Origin: Croceivirga sp.
GTDB taxonomy: Bacteria > Bacteroidota > Bacteroidia > Flavobacteriales > Flavobacteriaceae
NCBI GenBank assembly: GCA_028281025.1
Contig: JANQKR010000044.1
Coordinates: 101,591 to 165,590 of the forward strand
DNA: 64,000 bases
Direction: 5' to 3'
Shown: positions 1 to 8,285 of the stretch, piece after piece
How the letters are laid out: every line of letters starts with the position of its first letter
Numbering within the stretch: position 1 is the stretch's first letter
Translations under genes and position numbers: made by a program
Notes under the pieces: model-generated
The model's database searches: none
Told to the model about the DNA's origin: nothing
The model's input: only the letters and a program-made list of their open reading frames with translations

Positions 1-19
1 TGAACACGAGGTTTTTCAT
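1..19 (-). CDS. Start of a gene running off the left edge (partial)
   Basis: A minus-strand ATG at 19-17 opens a frame beginning MKNLVF that leaves the window after six codons. It lies 65 bp downstream of the secreted barrel-like gene on the same strand, so it may be the next gene of that operon. Too little is present to name it, and it could be a chance ATG. Confidence 0.35.
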
Positions 20-84
20 GTTGGAATTTTTAGAGTTTTACTTTTTTAATGGTATACCGGATTTCCCTGTTTGGGTATTACGGG

Positions 85-702
85 TCAGAATTCAAGGCGT
101 ACAAAAATCCCCGGATCGGCCTCAAAGTCCCCATCGTTACCAAACTGGTAGGTAGTAAGCCCCAGTCCAAACTGCAATGTTTTCACACTAAGGCCGACCC
201 TTAGGCGCTGGAACGAAAAAAGGTGCCCATCGCCATCAAAATTTGTTGAGTTCTGGAACTGACTGAAGAAGCCCAGCTTTTGGTTCAAAGGAAATCGGTA
301 TTGGGCCAGGAGGTACCATTCATAGAGTGGGGCATCGCGAACCTCGGTCGTAATATTGGTTGTGATTAGGAACCCTTCCCCCGCCTTGTTCCATTGGATA
401 CCTGCCAGGGCGCTGGCGCGACCATCAAAAACACGCCCGCCCAGGACAGGTCCAAAACCCTTCCAGGCATCATAGCCCAAAACGGTGTAGGAAACGAATT
501 CCGTCGCTTCGGTATCGTAATCGATAACGGCATCGTTCAAACTGAATATGGTGAATTTGTAGTCTTCGGTAAGGGGTTTGAAAAACCATGCTTCAATGAT
601 CATCCCATCGGTATCGGAAAAGGTCTCGATGGTGGTTTGGGCCCGGTTTTTCGTAACCATGGCCACAAGTAATAGCAAAAGGATAAAAGGGTGACGTTTC
701 AT
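85..702 (-). CDS. Secreted protein, probable outer-membrane beta-barrel, function unknown
   Basis: This 205-residue protein starts with a clear signal peptide (lysine and arginine, a run of leucines, cleavage near NRAQ at about residue 22). The mature part alternates aromatic and polar residues, for example YEWYLLAQYRF and GLSVKTLQFGLGLTTYQFG, and ends in F (FVRLEF), as expected for a small outer-membrane barrel that terminates in an aromatic residue. I do not recognise a named family. A TACTTTTG -7-type box lies just upstream on the same strand. The AraC regulator gene behind it is also on the minus strand, so the two may be related in regulation. The barrel assignment is inferred from strand pattern only. 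Confidence 0.75.
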   Translation of the reverse strand: MKRHPFILLLLLVAMVTKNRAQTTIETFSDTDGMIIEAWFFKPLTEDYKFTIFSLNDAVIDYDTEATEFVSYTVLGYDAWKGFGPVLGGRVFDGRASALAGIQWNKAGEGFLITTNITTEVRDAPLYEWYLLAQYRFPLNQKLGFFSQFQNSTNFDGDGHLFSFQRLRVGLSVKTLQFGLGLTTYQFGNDGDFEADPGIFVRLEF

Positions 703-722
703 GGCGTTTTAATTTGTCACCC

Positions 723-730
723 CAAAAGTA
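723..730 (-). promoter_or_regulatory. Candidate -7 promoter box (TACTTTTG)
   Basis: On the minus strand the sequence TACTTTTG matches the Bacteroidota -7 consensus TAnnTTTG and sits 20 bp upstream of the start codon at 702. No good -33 TTG was found at the right distance, so this is only a partial match. Confidence 0.35.
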
Positions 731-782
731 GGCCGCCGCAAACCGCTTTTTTATATCATTTAAAAGGTAAAAAGGGTAAATA

Positions 783-1670
783 TTATGGTAGTTTACGATA
801 GGCTCCGGGGGTAATGCCCGTATTTTTCTTGAAGTATTTGTTGAAATTGGTAGCTTCCGTAAAGCCCAATGATTCCGCAATGGTCCCGATTGGACTATCC
901 GTCTGCTTTAAAAGGCTCTTGGCTTTCAGGATCACATATTCTTGTAAGATACTGATGGCCGTCTTGCCAGTGGCTTTTTTTACGGCTTCCGAAAGATAGG
1001 GGGTACTAATATGCAGTTGTTCCGCAAAATGGGGAATTTTTAGGTCGTATCGGGCTTGATCCTTCAAAAGGACCTCAAATCGAAAGGCAATTTCCTGGAT
1101 CCTACTTGCAAATCCCAAATTTGCCGGGGTCTGAAACAATCCCTTTATCTTCTCCAGGATAATGGTCAAATAGGACGCCAGGATGGTTTCATGCCCTTTC
1201 TGTTCCGCATTGTTGTACTCCATATGTAATGTACGCATCAAACCAACAATGGTGGTTTGTTGTTCGTTGTCCAAAAAGAGCATTGGCGCAGTATGCAGGT
1301 TGAGAAAGGGATAGGTTTTGTAGAAATCAATTTTATCCAGGGTAGCGTCCAGGAGTTGGGGCCTGAAAAGGATCATATAGCCCAACGAATCCTTGTGGAA
1401 GCGGTGAAGCGTCCAGGAAGTGATCTGGTAAGGAGGTGTAAAGGAAATGGACGCTTTAATGGGATTGAACCGGGACGCCCCTATGGTGATGTCCGCATCA
1501 TGCCCAATACCGAAGGTCAATTCAAAAAAATCCTGCTGGTAGGGGCCAAATGCCAAGGGTTTGTCCTCAAAATGATCCTCAATCCGGAAAATATGGATAT
1601 TCCCGTTGTTGGGTGTTGAATGGATGCCCCAATCCAAAAGAAGGTCCCCTATGTTATGGTAGAGTTTCAA
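783..1670 (-). CDS. AraC-family transcriptional regulator
   Basis: A 295-residue DNA-binding regulator of usual AraC length. The N-terminal ~190 residues form the variable sensing/dimerisation part (it contains the stretch EDKPLAFGPYQQDFFEL, typical of cupin-type AraC sensors). The C-terminal ~100 residues carry the two helix-turn-helix units: the first around FAEQLHISTPYLSEAVKK, the second around IGTIAESLGFTEATNFNKYF followed by the signature GITPGAYRK. The target and ligand cannot be told from the sequence. The secreted barrel gene immediately downstream on the same strand is a reasonable target candidate by position. Confidence 0.93.
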   Translation of the reverse strand: MKLYHNIGDLLLDWGIHSTPNNGNIHIFRIEDHFEDKPLAFGPYQQDFFELTFGIGHDADITIGASRFNPIKASISFTPPYQITSWTLHRFHKDSLGYMILFRPQLLDATLDKIDFYKTYPFLNLHTAPMLFLDNEQQTTIVGLMRTLHMEYNNAEQKGHETILASYLTIILEKIKGLFQTPANLGFASRIQEIAFRFEVLLKDQARYDLKIPHFAEQLHISTPYLSEAVKKATGKTAISILQEYVILKAKSLLKQTDSPIGTIAESLGFTEATNFNKYFKKNTGITPGAYRKLP

Positions 1671-1936
1671 AAAGGTGTGGACCCAATCACGGACCCATTT
1701 ACAATAATCGCTATCCCTAAAGATAATTCCTTTTTGAAGGTGGTAAAAACTTTAGTGCAATAGGTAGGGCTGGAATTACCCCATCACTTATTTTTTCAGT
1801 GAAGCACTTATGCATTGCTTTTTGTCCATATTCCCGCCTTGGGCTAGTTTGATTTTCTGTGTTTAAAGTAAGATCTTAAAGACTATGAAAATGAACTTAA
1901 GACACATATTCATGGTTTAACAAAAAACTGCCCCAA

Positions 1937-2320
1937 ATGACACAAAAAATAAGTTTGGGTGTGGTAATGGTCATCATTGGGCTAATGGCCAATGAAAGTA
2001 TTGCCCAAAGTCAGATAGATAGTGTATTTGTTGATGACAACTGGGAATACCTGGCGCAATCAAAAACGGACAAGACCATTTTTTATCCTGATGAACCCAA
2101 TATGGAAAATATCTTTTTCTTTAAATCGGATTCCATCTTTACGTTCGAGCCAAAGAAGGTCATTGATATAAGAAGGTACATTTGGAGTCGTCCGTTCTAC
2201 CGCAAAAAGACCTATTTGGATATAACTATTGATTTTGCAAAATATTTCGAAAACAAAAGATTGTTCCTAAAGCAAGATGATGGGTTTGTGGAGTTAATCC
2301 CTGGCGTAGTTTTTGACTAG
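1937..2320 (+). CDS. Secreted protein of unknown function, first copy of a tandem duplication
   Basis: A 127-residue protein with an N-terminal signal peptide (hydrophobic stretch, cleavage near SIAQS). The mature part is acidic and aromatic with no family I recognise. From residue ~28 on it is nearly identical to the protein encoded 506 bp downstream; both end in LIPGVVFD. Only the signal peptides differ. The gene body and its 3' flank belong to a 419-bp direct repeat. No function can be assigned; the export signal and the preserved frame in both copies suggest a real gene. Confidence 0.75.
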   Translation: MTQKISLGVVMVIIGLMANESIAQSQIDSVFVDDNWEYLAQSKTDKTIFYPDEPNMENIFFFKSDSIFTFEPKKVIDIRRYIWSRPFYRKKTYLDITIDFAKYFENKRLFLKQDDGFVELIPGVVFD

Positions 2321-2940
2321 ACCATGGATTTGTTGAATACGTAAAGGCTGGGATAGTGGGCGCCGATATAAAATGTAAACATTCCCAGCCGAAGTATAAG
2401 CTCCGGATAAACGAAATGCCGTTGACGACAAAATTAGTTGTGTTTACTTGCACCCTTATGCCAATATTATGTCAATCACAGGTGTCCGATATATTCGCAA
2501 TTAGTGCTGTCCAACATCCTATAGATAGTGTATTTGTGGATGACAACTGGGAATACCTGGCACAATTAAAAACGGACAAGACCATTTTTTATCCTGATGA
2601 ACCCAATATGGATAATATCTTTTTCTTCAAATCGGATTCCATCTTTACGTTCGAGCCAAAAAAGGTCATTGATATAAGAAGGTACATTTGGAGCTGCCCA
2701 TTTTATCAAACAAAGACCTATTTAAAGATATCTACCGGATTTATGAAACATTTCGATAATACAAGATTATTCTTAAAGCAAGATGATGGGTTTGTGGAGT
2801 TAATCCCTGGCGTAGTTTTTGACTAGACCATAGATTTGTTGAATACGTAAAGGCTGGGACAATGGGTGCCGATATAAAATGTAAACATTCCCAGCCGAAG
2901 TATAAGCTTCCAATAAACGAAATGCCGTTGACGACAAAAT
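2016..2940. repeat. Tandem direct duplication, two 419-bp copies 506 bp apart
   Basis: Bases 2016-2434 and 2522-2940 align with a constant 506-bp offset and no gap, separated by 87 unique bases. Each copy holds the mature coding part of the small secreted protein, its stop codon and about 115 bp of 3' flank. The flank includes the codons MPLTTK. After copy 1 these codons start the signal peptide of gene 2. After copy 2 they lead into unrelated sequence, so the second flank is the abandoned start of a third unit. Confidence 0.9.
2416..2826 (+). CDS. Secreted protein of unknown function, second copy of the duplication
   Basis: The ATG at 2416 gives a 136-residue protein whose N-terminus (MPLTTKLVVFTCTLMPILC, then QSQ) is a good signal peptide. 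The longer open frame from 2356 would put 20 charged residues before it, so I chose the inner start. From residue ~36 the sequence repeats the upstream gene with a few substitutions (for example CPFYQ for RPFYR). The first signal-peptide codons come from the end of repeat copy 1 and the rest from the unique 87-bp spacer. Function unknown. Confidence 0.72.
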   Translation: MPLTTKLVVFTCTLMPILCQSQVSDIFAISAVQHPIDSVFVDDNWEYLAQLKTDKTIFYPDEPNMDNIFFFKSDSIFTFEPKKVIDIRRYIWSCPFYQTKTYLKISTGFMKHFDNTRLFLKQDDGFVELIPGVVFD

Positions 2941-2943
2941 CTT

Positions 2944-2979
2944 GGGGAATTAAAACGTATACCGCTATCTTAATTCCCC
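2944..2979. terminator. Probable bidirectional terminator hairpin
   Basis: GGGGAATTAA (2944-2953) pairs perfectly with TTAATTCCCC (2970-2979) over a 16-base loop, followed on the plus strand by a T-rich run. It lies between the plus-strand duplicated genes and the minus-strand gene ending at 3010, which is where a shared terminator would be expected. Confidence 0.6.
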
Positions 2980-3009
2980 GAGGTTTTATTTTTCCGGCGT
3001 ACAAAGACT

Positions 3010-4461
3010 TTATTGACAACCGCCATACTCATCAACAATGGTTTTTAGATTTTCGAAATTACTTAAATCAAATTCCTGGTTTTTCAGATCATTGGAAAGT
3101 GATTTACAATTGTCGACAAATCCGGCCAGTGCATTGGATACCTTTTCATTCTCGCGATTATCGATCATAAACCCTAATTTTTTATCGGCGAATTTTAAGA
3201 CCAATGTATTGGGTTCACCGGGTTTGGAGAGTACACTGTGGTCCGAATTGGTATACGCCACTTCGTAGAAATACGAATTGTCAAAACCGAGGTTCGCTGC
3301 ATTTGAAAACTTTTTCATAGCGTTTCCCTTGGTCTTCATACCATGGAACACCTTTTCCTTACCTTCATCATTTGCACCAAATACAATATTGTTTCTTGCA
3401 GCAAAACGTTTGGTACGTAGTCGTCCTTTTTCGTTTTTGTATTTGACACTTACAAACTTCCCGAATTTGTCTATGGAATTCATATCATAGAGGTCGCTTT
3501 CTTGCTGGGCGGGGTCCAACTGCAATTTTTCAAAAACGGCATAGATGGTCCCTTCATAGGTGGTACCGTCTTCGTCAATAACATAACCGGGAACCCCATA
3601 AAGGTTAACACTGTTTTCTTTGGCAACCTTTACTTTTTCATTGTGCAGGCTTTTTTTGTAGGCAGTCGCTTCACGGCCCAGTTGGTAATCCCTTCCCAAT
3701 AATTCCTCAACAAAAATTTGTGCGAACGATCTTGAAAAACGTCCGGTCATCATGGTCTTGGAACCATAATCGAACTCAAAATCCTCATCGGTGAAGGTCT
3801 TGGCCTTTACGGTAGTACAGGTGGCACATCCCGTGGCGGTGCCAATAGTGATTCCATCCAGATCGGTAACGGTATAGGTATTGGTTCCATGGGTCACGCG
3901 CCCCATAATCCTGGTACCGGTCGCCCCTCCAAAAACAATGGTTCCGTCATCCTTTACAAAGGGTTTATAACGCCCAACTTTTGCCTGGCGTTCCATTTGG
4001 TCATTTTTGGCGGCCATTACCGTTTTTGCATACTTGTCACTCAATACTTCCCGCTCCGTTGCAAAAAACGCGGCAACGGTCTCGCTATCAATGCCTTCGG
4101 TGGTAATCAGTCCATATTTGGCACTTAAGAGTTTAACGATCAATTTGGTCTGGTTCAAGGATGTCATTAAGATTTCATACGGAATCTCTGTTTTTTCGCC
4201 ATTGGCCGAGGTCAGTTCCAACCATTGGAACCCTTCGATATTAGAGGCGGACATCCCTTTAAATACAACATCAAATGCTTTTTCCCCGGACATGGTGGAG
4301 AAAAGAAAGTTGTCCCGCAATTCGGTATTGACTTTGGCAACCTCCTTTCCATCGAACGTAATGACTTCTTTTTTGATTTTGATTTTTTGTGCATTGGCCC
4401 ATAGGGGAACAGTGGTCAATGCAATTAAAATGAGTTGTTTAAAGGTTAGGTTCATGATCAA
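3010..4461 (-). CDS. Large secreted protein of unknown function
   Basis: A 483-residue protein with an N-terminal signal peptide (hydrophobic LILIALTTVPLW, cleavage near ANAQ). It is charged and probably periplasmic or surface located, with no membrane segments after the signal. A pair of cysteines in GCATCTT near the middle could form a disulfide or bind metal; a GxGGATGTRIMGRV segment precedes it. I recognise no named domain. The start could be the first or third codon (MIMNL), which makes no practical difference. It stands alone between a terminator hairpin and a divergent promoter region. Confidence 0.8.
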   Translation of the reverse strand: MIMNLTFKQLILIALTTVPLWANAQKIKIKKEVITFDGKEVAKVNTELRDNFLFSTMSGEKAFDVVFKGMSASNIEGFQWLELTSANGEKTEIPYEILMTSLNQTKLIVKLLSAKYGLITTEGIDSETVAAFFATEREVLSDKYAKTVMAAKNDQMERQAKVGRYKPFVKDDGTIVFGGATGTRIMGRVTHGTNTYTVTDLDGITIGTATGCATCTTVKAKTFTDEDFEFDYGSKTMMTGRFSRSFAQIFVEELLGRDYQLGREATAYKKSLHNEKVKVAKENSVNLYGVPGYVIDEDGTTYEGTIYAVFEKLQLDPAQQESDLYDMNSIDKFGKFVSVKYKNEKGRLRTKRFAARNNIVFGANDEGKEKVFHGMKTKGNAMKKFSNAANLGFDNSYFYEVAYTNSDHSVLSKPGEPNTLVLKFADKKLGFMIDNRENEKVSNALAGFVDNCKSLSNDLKNQEFDLSNFENLKTIVDEYGGCQ

Positions 4462-4871
4462 GGTGGGGATTAGTTATCAATAGGCTGTTAGGATTGGTTT
4501 TCAAGGGAAACTTGACATTGGTGATAGTGTACAATTCTCCCTGGATTAATTCAAAACGAATTAACCCTGGTTTTGGTATGTTAAAATGAAGTGTTGTAGG
4601 GAGACATGAAATTGACAATCTCCAACCAACCCAACAGCGTGTGATTGATTTCCCTCAAATAACTAATGAAAAAGGATTTACATGACCTTGTTACAGTAGG
4701 AAAGTGCTTTACGCTTGGAATGGATGGTAGTGGTCTTCCAATACCTGATAAGGGTCAAAAGTGAACTTTTGACAATTCAACGGGCCGTAACGATGGTTCA
4801 GCAAAAAAGCCTTCCCGACAATGGATTGAAAATTGATTTTTGGGCTGTGTTAAACCATAAACCAAACCACA
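4462..4871. promoter_or_regulatory. 410-bp divergent intergenic region with two inverted repeats
   Basis: No convincing gene is visible here. It separates the minus-strand secreted-protein gene from the plus-strand operon starting at 4872 and so should hold promoters for both. Two clean inverted repeats are present: TTAATTC/GAATTAA at 4546-4564 and GTCAAAAG/CTTTTGAC at 4754-4773. No good TAnnTTTG box was located. Confidence 0.5.
4754..4773. promoter_or_regulatory. Perfect 8-bp inverted repeat, candidate operator
   Basis: GTCAAAAG and CTTTTGAC are exact inverted copies around a 4-base loop (tgaa), about 100 bp before the first gene of the membrane-protein/two-component operon. There is no T-run, so an operator is more likely than a terminator. 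The LytTR regulator at the end of that operon could bind here, but LytTR sites are usually direct repeats. Confidence 0.35.
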
Positions 4872-5291
4872 ATGACAACAGCAGAAGTTTTTTCAATTGC
4901 CAATACCATGGCGATGCCCATGTGGCTTTTGATGATCATACTTCCCAAATGGAAGGTGACCCGATTTTTAATTGATTACAGGGTAGTACCCATTCTCCTA
5001 TCCCTTTTTTATGGGTACTACATGACGGTACACCTCCAGACCGGTGCCGGCTTGGATTTTGGGAGTTTATCCTCCGTGATGTCCTTGTTTACATTGGAAA
5101 ATGCCGTAATGGCCGGTTGGGTGCATTATTTGGCTTTTGATCTTTTAGTGGGGATGTGGATGTTGAACCAAAACCAAAAATTGGGTATCCACCAGCTATT
5201 GATGGTCCCTTGTCTTTTGGCCACCTTCATTCTGGGACCTGTAGGCTTTTTGCTCTTTATGCTGATGAGAACCTTTAAAATTTCCAGATGA
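4872..5291 (+). CDS. DUF4281 / ABA4-like membrane protein
   Basis: A 139-residue integral membrane protein with about four hydrophobic segments. The motif HYLAFDLLVGMW and the preceding FTLENAVMAGWV are characteristic of the DUF4281 family, to which plant ABA4 (neoxanthin formation) belongs; in bacteria the role is not established. It is the first gene of a run of four; its stop overlaps the start of the next gene (ATGA), so the two are probably co-translated. The family assignment comes from remembered motifs. A carotenoid link would be inference only. Confidence 0.8.
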   Translation: MTTAEVFSIANTMAMPMWLLMIILPKWKVTRFLIDYRVVPILLSLFYGYYMTVHLQTGAGLDFGSLSSVMSLFTLENAVMAGWVHYLAFDLLVGMWMLNQNQKLGIHQLLMVPCLLATFILGPVGFLLFMLMRTFKISR

Positions 5292-6091
5292 TGAGCGGCC
5301 TGAAACATGTATTACAAACCGTTAGGAGGGAAAGCCCCATTTTGTATGGAATTGCCATGTTCCATTTTATACTTGTTGCCTTATGTTTTGTAGGGTGGAT
5401 GGTGGACGATCGTATGCTGACCGGTCTCAATATTTGGGTCAAACCAATGAAATTTTCACTTTCAGGAGGCGTCTATGTGCTCACTGCAGGATTTTTGATT
5501 ACCCTTTATCCCTTTTCCCGAAGAAAGAAGAACATCGTCAATAACATCATTTCCTGGACCATGGCATTGGAAATCTGTATTGTGGTCTTTCAGGCGGCCC
5601 GTGGAGTGCGGTCGCACTACAATCAATCCAGCTTGTTCGATGGCATCCTATTTGGCAGTATGGGTGTTCTTATCAGTATCATTGTGCTCACCATGGTGTT
5701 TTTTATTGTAGAGACCATAAGGCTAAGGCTCAACACCTCCAGACCGGTGCAGTGGGGCATCCTATTGGGCTGGCTTGTGGTATTGTTTGGAAGTTGGGTA
5801 GGAGGGCAAATGATCGGTCAAATGTCCCATAATGTTGGTGTTCCCGATGGGGGCGAGGGACTGCCCTTGATCAATTGGAGTACCATTGCCGGTGATTTGC
5901 GCGTTGCCCATTTTTTTGGATTGCACGGCATTCAAATTATTCCTTTATTCGCAGTACTGCTTACCAAGAAATGGAGCGGCCCTAAGCTGGCTAAAAACCT
6001 GGGCGTCCTGTTTTTTGGACTATTTTATGCCGCATGGATCGGATTTACCTTTTATCAAGCAAAACAGGGCATGCCTTTGATAAGGCTATAA
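5288..6091 (+). CDS. Multi-pass membrane protein of unknown function
   Basis: A 267-residue protein with about seven hydrophobic helices. Polar residues cluster inside the membrane part (KPMKFSLSGGVYVLTAG, RGVRSHYNQSS, FFGLHGIQIIPLFA), including conserved-looking histidines, suggesting a functional rather than purely structural membrane protein. It overlaps the stop of the DUF4281 gene by four bases (start at 5288 or 5291) and is followed 12 bp later by the sensor kinase. I do not recognise a named family; co-transcription with a two-component system suggests it is the process being controlled or part of the sensing. Confidence 0.8.
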   Translation: MMSGLKHVLQTVRRESPILYGIAMFHFILVALCFVGWMVDDRMLTGLNIWVKPMKFSLSGGVYVLTAGFLITLYPFSRRKKNIVNNIISWTMALEICIVVFQAARGVRSHYNQSSLFDGILFGSMGVLISIIVLTMVFFIVETIRLRLNTSRPVQWGILLGWLVVLFGSWVGGQMIGQMSHNVGVPDGGEGLPLINWSTIAGDLRVAHFFGLHGIQIIPLFAVLLTKKWSGPKLAKNLGVLFFGLFYAAWIGFTFYQAKQGMPLIRL

Positions 6092-6103
6092 ACCATTTGG
6101 GGT

Positions 6104-7192
6104 ATGGGGTTTTTCAATAAGGCGAAACGCATCAAATATTTGGGGTTCAACGATATCTGGTTCATGTTGATCGGCATTGTTTTGCTCAGTTTTGTGGCCG
6201 ATTTCATTATTTCCCGGAGTTCGTTCAGTCGTCTCCCCTTTATTGAGGCCACCATCAATTGGAGCGTTTCCCTACTGTTTTCCACATTCAATTGGTTGGT
6301 AATGCGTACCATTTTAATAGCACTACGAAAAAAGTATCCCAGTTTAAAGAGCAACAAAAAACGCATTCCACTATTTTTCCTGTCCATTGTCATTACGGTC
6401 TTGTGTGTGGATTACATTGGGAATATGATGCTTGGGTACATTTTTGATCAAAGCTATAACCACCCACTGCGATCCAAGATCGTACTTCCGGTAATCTTGA
6501 TCAGTACCATGACCATGGCCATTTACGAAGCGCTATACTACTACATTCGTTTAAAGGAGTCCATACGGGAAGAGGAGCAGGCCAAGCGAGCCATTGTGCA
6601 AGCACAATTGGATACCCTGCGCAATCAGGCGCAGCCCCACTTTTTTTTCAACACATTAAATACACTACGCGATATTATCGATCAAAATACCAGGGAGGAA
6701 GCCAAGGAATTTGTGAATCGATTGTCCGAGGTGTATCGTTTTATTCTGGAATCCGGCAATGCAAACCTAATTGCGCTGCGGGACGAGTTAAAATTTGCCA
6801 GGGCCTATATCCACATACAGAAGGAACGATTTGGCGACAATCTCACGGTAGATTGGAAAGTATCCAAAAATGATAGGGATTGGTTGATTATTCCCATGAG
6901 CCTTCAACTCCTATTGGAAAATGCGGTCAAACACAACGTTATCTCCAAAGCAAAACCCTTGCATGTGGAGGTAGCCATTGAAAACGGACAGTTGGTGGTG
7001 CATAACAGGATACAACCTAAAACCACCCAATTGCCCACCACAAAGCTGGGCTTAAAAAATATAGAACGGCGGTATGCGCTGATATCGGATAAACAAGTGG
7101 TCATCACTTCGGATAATGGGCATTTTAAGGTGAAATTACCCTTACTGACCATAGCCGACCAAAAACATTCCTATGCAGATACTCATCATTGA
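6104..7192 (+). CDS. LytS-type sensor histidine kinase
   Basis: A 362-residue membrane histidine kinase. Four hydrophobic segments fill residues ~18-145, then a short coiled linker leads into the His_kinase domain: the phospho-acceptor is His179 in QPHFFFN, followed by the ATP-binding part with the N-box LLLENAVKHN and the G-box LGLKNIERRY. This is the five- to six-helix LytS-like architecture common in Bacteroidota, without extracytoplasmic domain. It overlaps the next gene, a LytTR response regulator, by 20 bp, so they form a cognate pair. All catalytic boxes are present, so it should be an active kinase. Confidence 0.93.
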   Translation: MGFFNKAKRIKYLGFNDIWFMLIGIVLLSFVADFIISRSSFSRLPFIEATINWSVSLLFSTFNWLVMRTILIALRKKYPSLKSNKKRIPLFFLSIVITVLCVDYIGNMMLGYIFDQSYNHPLRSKIVLPVILISTMTMAIYEALYYYIRLKESIREEEQAKRAIVQAQLDTLRNQAQPHFFFNTLNTLRDIIDQNTREEAKEFVNRLSEVYRFILESGNANLIALRDELKFARAYIHIQKERFGDNLTVDWKVSKNDRDWLIIPMSLQLLLENAVKHNVISKAKPLHVEVAIENGQLVVHNRIQPKTTQLPTTKLGLKNIERRYALISDKQVVITSDNGHFKVKLPLLTIADQKHSYADTHH

Positions 7193-7925
7193 AGACGAAG
7201 CCCGGGCAGCCAATCAATTACAGCGCCTGTTGCAAACTTTGGAATTTGATTATAGGTTATTGGGTATCCTGGACACGGTTGAGGAAAGCGTGGGTTGGTT
7301 CCAAAACAACAAGGACCCCGATTTGGTGTTCATGGACATTCAACTGGCAGATGGACTAAGCTTTGAAATATTCCAAAAAGTACGGTTGCAATGCCCGATC
7401 ATATTTACCACTGCTTTTGACCAGTACGCCATACGCGCCTTTAAGGTGAACAGTGTCGATTATCTTTTAAAGCCCGTTCAACTGGAGGATTTGCAACACG
7501 CATTGGAAAAATTCAAACGTTCCAAACAACAGCTTACGCTAAACCCTGAAACCCTTCAACGTTTTTTGGACGACATGCAAACCACAGAACGGCGAGAAGG
7601 TATTTTGGTAAAAGAAGGGAATGGTTTTGTACAATTGCGAATTTCGGATCTGTTGTATGTATACTCCGAAGAGAGCATCACATTTGGGGTCACTGGGGAC
7701 AAACGGGTTATCATAGATGAAACCCTGGACCAGCTTTATCCGTCATTGGACCCCAACCAATTCTATCGAATTAACCGCAGTCAGATTGTAGCAAAATTGG
7801 CCATTGTAAAAATTGGGAAATACTTTAATCATCGTTTGAAATTGACCCTAACTAAAGCAAGGGACATGGAATTTATTGTAAGCCGGCCAAAGACCAACGA
7901 TTTTAAAAGTTGGATGAATCGATAA
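7173..7925 (+). CDS. LytTR-family response regulator
   Basis: A 250-residue regulator with an N-terminal receiver domain (acidic pocket EDE at 7-9, phospho-acceptor Asp55 in FMDIQL, Lys100 in LLKPV) and a C-terminal LytTR DNA-binding domain from about residue 140, ending in RPKTNDFKSWMNR. The motif FYRINRSQIVA is typical of LytTR. It is the last gene of the operon starting at 4872 and the partner of the overlapping LytS-type kinase. Its target promoter is unknown; control of its own operon is possible. Confidence 0.94.
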   Translation: MQILIIEDEARAANQLQRLLQTLEFDYRLLGILDTVEESVGWFQNNKDPDLVFMDIQLADGLSFEIFQKVRLQCPIIFTTAFDQYAIRAFKVNSVDYLLKPVQLEDLQHALEKFKRSKQQLTLNPETLQRFLDDMQTTERREGILVKEGNGFVQLRISDLLYVYSEESITFGVTGDKRVIIDETLDQLYPSLDPNQFYRINRSQIVAKLAIVKIGKYFNHRLKLTLTKARDMEFIVSRPKTNDFKSWMNR

Positions 7926-8285
7926 GATGCCCCAATCACCATGCTGGGATAACAAGTGGGCCGTTGTGCTTAAAGATTCTTTGTTTGGGGTTTTCCGGTA
8001 AAACCACATTTTGTAAGAAAAAAAAGTATGCTTTTGATAGCGGTAACCCAATTGTGTAGGTAAATGGGCATGAAATGGTATAAAACCCATAGAAAGAATA
8101 AGGTTTTTGTGTAGTTGATTTTACCGGACAATTGTTATTTTCAAAGACCTCAATATCCGGACCGGCCTTAGTTTACATCCCCCACAAATTACATGTGCCA
8201 ATGGTCGTCAATGAATAGCCCGGGTACCTATACTTTGGGAATTCTACAGCATATATCGGATGGATTAATTTTTAACGCTTTTGTC
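7926..8285. other. 360-bp intergenic region, no gene seen
   Basis: Between two same-strand genes. A weak hairpin (GGTTTT at 7989-7994 with AAAACC at 8000-8005) could serve as terminator for the two-component operon. No promoter box matching TAnnTTTG was found for the downstream cassette, and no coding remnant was recognised. Confidence 0.4.

Noticed and set aside
593..880. Minus-strand 95-codon frame between the barrel protein and AraC genes
   Set aside because: It overlaps both better-supported genes in another frame and shows no domain or signal pattern.
2862..3170. 102-codon frame after the second duplicate
   Set aside because: Its first ~26 codons are the repeated 3' flank; the rest lies opposite the minus-strand secreted-protein gene and has no protein-like pattern. 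It is the unused start of a third repeat unit.
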